From: Saprospiraceae bacterium
Lineage (GTDB): Bacteria; Bacteroidota; Bacteroidia; Chitinophagales; Saprospiraceae
Length of the DNA stretch: 9,071 nt
Direction: 5' to 3'
Assembly: GCA_013361075.1 (NCBI GenBank)
Contig: JABWAJ010000200.1
Coordinates: 1-9,071 of the forward strand
Positions 7,423-9,071 of this stretch are shown here, one piece after another. The translations under genes were made by a program, and so were the position numbers. Position 1 is the stretch's first letter; each line of letters opens with the position of its first letter. Under the pieces are notes generated by a model. It had not been told where the DNA came from. It saw only the letters and a list, made by a program, of their open reading frames with translations, and searched no databases.

Positions 7423-7876
7423 TTATTTCAACTGCACATGGATGTGGTCGTCGTGCCTTACCGACTGGCAACCATGAAACCTGATTTTGGCACTGTTTAA
7501 TGCCAGTCTTGTTTTAAGATGGGGTTCGATAAAAATTTTCCCAATCGCCGGATTTTCAGCAAAAACCCGGATCAGCGTTTTAGTTCGGGGTGCATCAAAT
7601 TCAAATTTGGCTTTATTGCCTTGTGGGTAAATCCTGCTGATCGCATTGTATTGCCAATATCCCTTTTGGGCACATTTCTCAGCGGTGTTAAAACATAGAG
7701 CACCCGAAGTAGCCGGAGCGCAGGCTGAGTTGAACCCAGAATTGCCGGGGTTTGGGAAATACGATCCGGTAAGTCAGGGTCGACAGCAAATAAACCACTC
7801 CTCCAACCTGGGTTAACACAGTCAACAAGGCAACAACCAAGCCAGCCCCCAAAAGCTTAAGGATCGTTTTTATCAT
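7423..7876 (-). pseudogene. frameshifted LAS-type (MepA-like) peptidase gene, apparently shortened
   Basis: Two frames together make one recognisable protein. From ATG 7876 (or TTG 7882) the first frame gives a membrane helix with LLTVLTQVGGVVYLLS and runs to a stop at 7690-7688. The next frame, which has no ATG, GTG or TTG start of its own here, gives NTAEKCAQKGYWQYN, KIFIEPHLKTRL, KIRFHGC and VRHDDHIHVQLK, ending at 7423. The HxH ending is the metal-binding C-terminus of LAS-type zinc peptidases that cut peptidoglycan cross-links or related bonds. Dropping one T from the TTTT at 7693-7690 joins the frames into about 150 residues. From memory, homologues are nearer 300 and carry a central H-x(n)-D zinc motif; none is visible here, so an internal deletion is also likely. 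It begins six bases after the acyltransferase stop. Sequencing error, decay or programmed frameshift cannot be separated from sequence alone. Confidence 0.72.
7688..7696 (-). other. frameshift point UUU-UAA-C in the peptidase gene
   Basis: The minus strand reads ATG TTT TAA CAC. The first frame stops at TAA, while a +1 slip of tRNA-Phe from UUU to the overlapping UUU continues as Phe-Asn-Thr-Ala into the conserved downstream frame. The layout (a phenylalanine-type slippery codon, stop, then C) resembles the prfB +1 site, but I see no convincing stimulatory Shine-Dalgarno sequence before it. Confidence 0.4.
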
Positions 7877-7882
7877 GCCCAA

Positions 7883-9055
7883 TCAAGCCGATTCATTTAT
7901 TTCCAAAAACTCGAAAGGTACAATAGGCGCGCCGTCGACCAATGCCTTTCGGAATGCCACATGAACCCGGTCGGTTTTTACATTCATTTTGGAATACATG
8001 CTCTGGATTTCGTGGTTGTGTCCCCGAATGCCCGCCAGATACATATAAGGATAGGTGCTGACGTTGTGCGGCGTGGACAAAAAATCGAGCAGCAGGGGGA
8101 AAATGCCTTTTGACCGGTAATCTGCATGGACGCCAAAGCCGAGGCCCTTCGCATTTTTGGTTTTGGCAAACCGGTATTTGAGCAAAAACAGCGGGATCGT
8201 CCACCAGTTGAGCTTGCCTTTTGCGTGGCGGATGAACGGGTTGATGTCGGGTGCCAGCGCGATCAGGCCAGCCGGTTGTCCTTCCCAATAAGCAATGCAG
8301 GCCAGCCCCGGGTCGGCTACCCCTTTTGCTTCTTTCATAAACTGAACCACCTGAGCCGGATCAAGTGGTTTGAAGTGGTCGAAGCTGTCGAATGCCGCGT
8401 TGTACACTTCGCAGAAATCGTGTGCAAAACCTTCCACATCATTAAAATCCAGGGCTTTAATGTCAATGCGGTTGCGTTCTTTCAGGCGCTGGGCAATGCT
8501 CCGCATCCGCTCGAAAGGAATATCTGCCGTAGCACCTTTGAAAGTCAGAATTTGTTCAAACGGGATGTAGCCATTTTGCAGGAAAAATGCCTCATAATAA
8601 GGCGGGTTGTAGTTTTCCTGATACATGGCCTGCACAAATCCCTTCACCAGCAACCCCCAGTAACGGTCGCGCTGGCCGAAATTGACCGGTGCATCCACTA
8701 AGTGCACCCCCTGATCCCGCAAAAATGCTTCCCCGTATTCAAGCAGTGCCCGGGCATATTGCCCATTGGGAATACATTCAAAAAAGCCAATGCCCCCCGT
8801 TGGATGTACTGCGTTTTTGTTGCCCTCATGATCTACAAAAGCGGCAGCTCTGCCAACGGGCTTGCCTTTATCATCCAGCAACACGTAAACACAGGCCGCA
8901 CCATGTTGCAATAAGCCGTTGCGTGCCGGATCAAAAATGCCTTGAATCTCTTTTTCGAGGGGATACACAAAATTTGGATCACCCGCATAAACGGTATCGA
9001 GAACCCGGTGGAAGAGGTGCCAGGTTTTTTTGTCTGTGACGGTTAAGATTTGCAT
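7883..9055 (-). CDS. GNAT-superfamily acyltransferase-like protein (YghO-like)
   Basis: A 390-residue soluble protein resembling the YghO/GNAT-like family, which commonly appears in Bacteroidota as an uncharacterised N-acetyltransferase. Seen: an N-terminal module with YAGDPNFVYPLEKEI (23-37) and FDPARN (41-46), then KPVGRAAAFVDHEGN (65-79) and GGIGFFEC (87-94), typical of this family; DAPVNFGQRDRYWGLLVKGF (121-140); and a second half with PAGLIALAPDIN (261-272) and GFGVHADYRSKGIFPLL (306-322). That last segment looks like the acetyl-CoA pyrophosphate-binding loop (R-x-K-G-I in place of Q/R-x-x-G-x-G/A). The two halves suggest a duplicated GNAT fold, an inference. No signal peptide or membrane helix is apparent. 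The ATG start is 16 bases from the window edge, so its promoter is not visible. It appears to lead a cluster with the peptidase, glycosyltransferase and sigma genes. The substrate is unknown. Confidence 0.85.
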   Translation of the reverse strand: MQILTVTDKKTWHLFHRVLDTVYAGDPNFVYPLEKEIQGIFDPARNGLLQHGAACVYVLLDDKGKPVGRAAAFVDHEGNKNAVHPTGGIGFFECIPNGQYARALLEYGEAFLRDQGVHLVDAPVNFGQRDRYWGLLVKGFVQAMYQENYNPPYYEAFFLQNGYIPFEQILTFKGATADIPFERMRSIAQRLKERNRIDIKALDFNDVEGFAHDFCEVYNAAFDSFDHFKPLDPAQVVQFMKEAKGVADPGLACIAYWEGQPAGLIALAPDINPFIRHAKGKLNWWTIPLFLLKYRFAKTKNAKGLGFGVHADYRSKGIFPLLLDFLSTPHNVSTYPYMYLAGIRGHNHEIQSMYSKMNVKTDRVHVAFRKALVDGAPIVPFEFLEINESA

Positions 9056-9071
9056 AGCGTGGGTCCGTTTA

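Noticed and set aside
8126..8701. Plus-strand open frame of 191 codons opposite the acyltransferase
   Set aside because: It is antisense to a gene with clear family motifs and has no domain or initiation signal of its own.

Overview
This 9.07 kb window carries six protein-coding loci, all on the minus strand. It looks like ordinary chromosomal DNA from a member of the Bacteroidota, possibly a Saprospiria- or Chitinophagia-like lineage; the rank below phylum is a guess. The phylum call rests on three things: a textbook Bacteroidota promoter (TTG-N20-TAGATTTG) upstream of the pyrophosphatase gene, an ECF sigma factor of a type I recognise as widely conserved in this phylum, and little visible use of strong Shine-Dalgarno sites. 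I see no phage, plasmid, CRISPR, rRNA or tRNA features.

In transcription order (right to left) the first unit is a tight cluster. A GNAT-like acyltransferase (9055-7883) is followed after 6 bases by a small membrane-anchored LAS-type (MepA-like) peptidase gene (7876-7423), broken by a +1 frameshift and apparently shortened. After 47 bases comes a membrane family 2 glycosyltransferase (7375-6272), whose last 10 bases overlap the start of an ECF sigma factor (6281-5628). A strong hairpin with a T-rich tail (5557-5588) ends this unit. The members suggest cell-envelope work, but the link to the sigma factor is only positional and translational.

The second unit is hppA (5370-3184), a 728-residue membrane pyrophosphatase. 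Its sequence marks it as K+-dependent and it has the transport-site glutamate in the Na+-pump position. It has its own promoter and about 90 bases of leader. A 20-bp imperfect palindrome (3081-3135) follows it and probably acts as its terminator. The last gene (3033-97) is a 978-residue fused FAD/iron-sulfur D-2-hydroxyacid dehydrogenase of the YdiJ type. Both encode central energy metabolism: pyrophosphate-driven ion pumping and electron extraction from a 2-hydroxyacid.

I did not find a convincing undescribed system. The most interesting spot is the broken peptidase gene, where the out-of-frame join is a UUU-UAA-C sequence resembling a +1 shift site. The sigma factor embedded in a glycosyltransferase transcript with no visible anti-sigma gene is the second.
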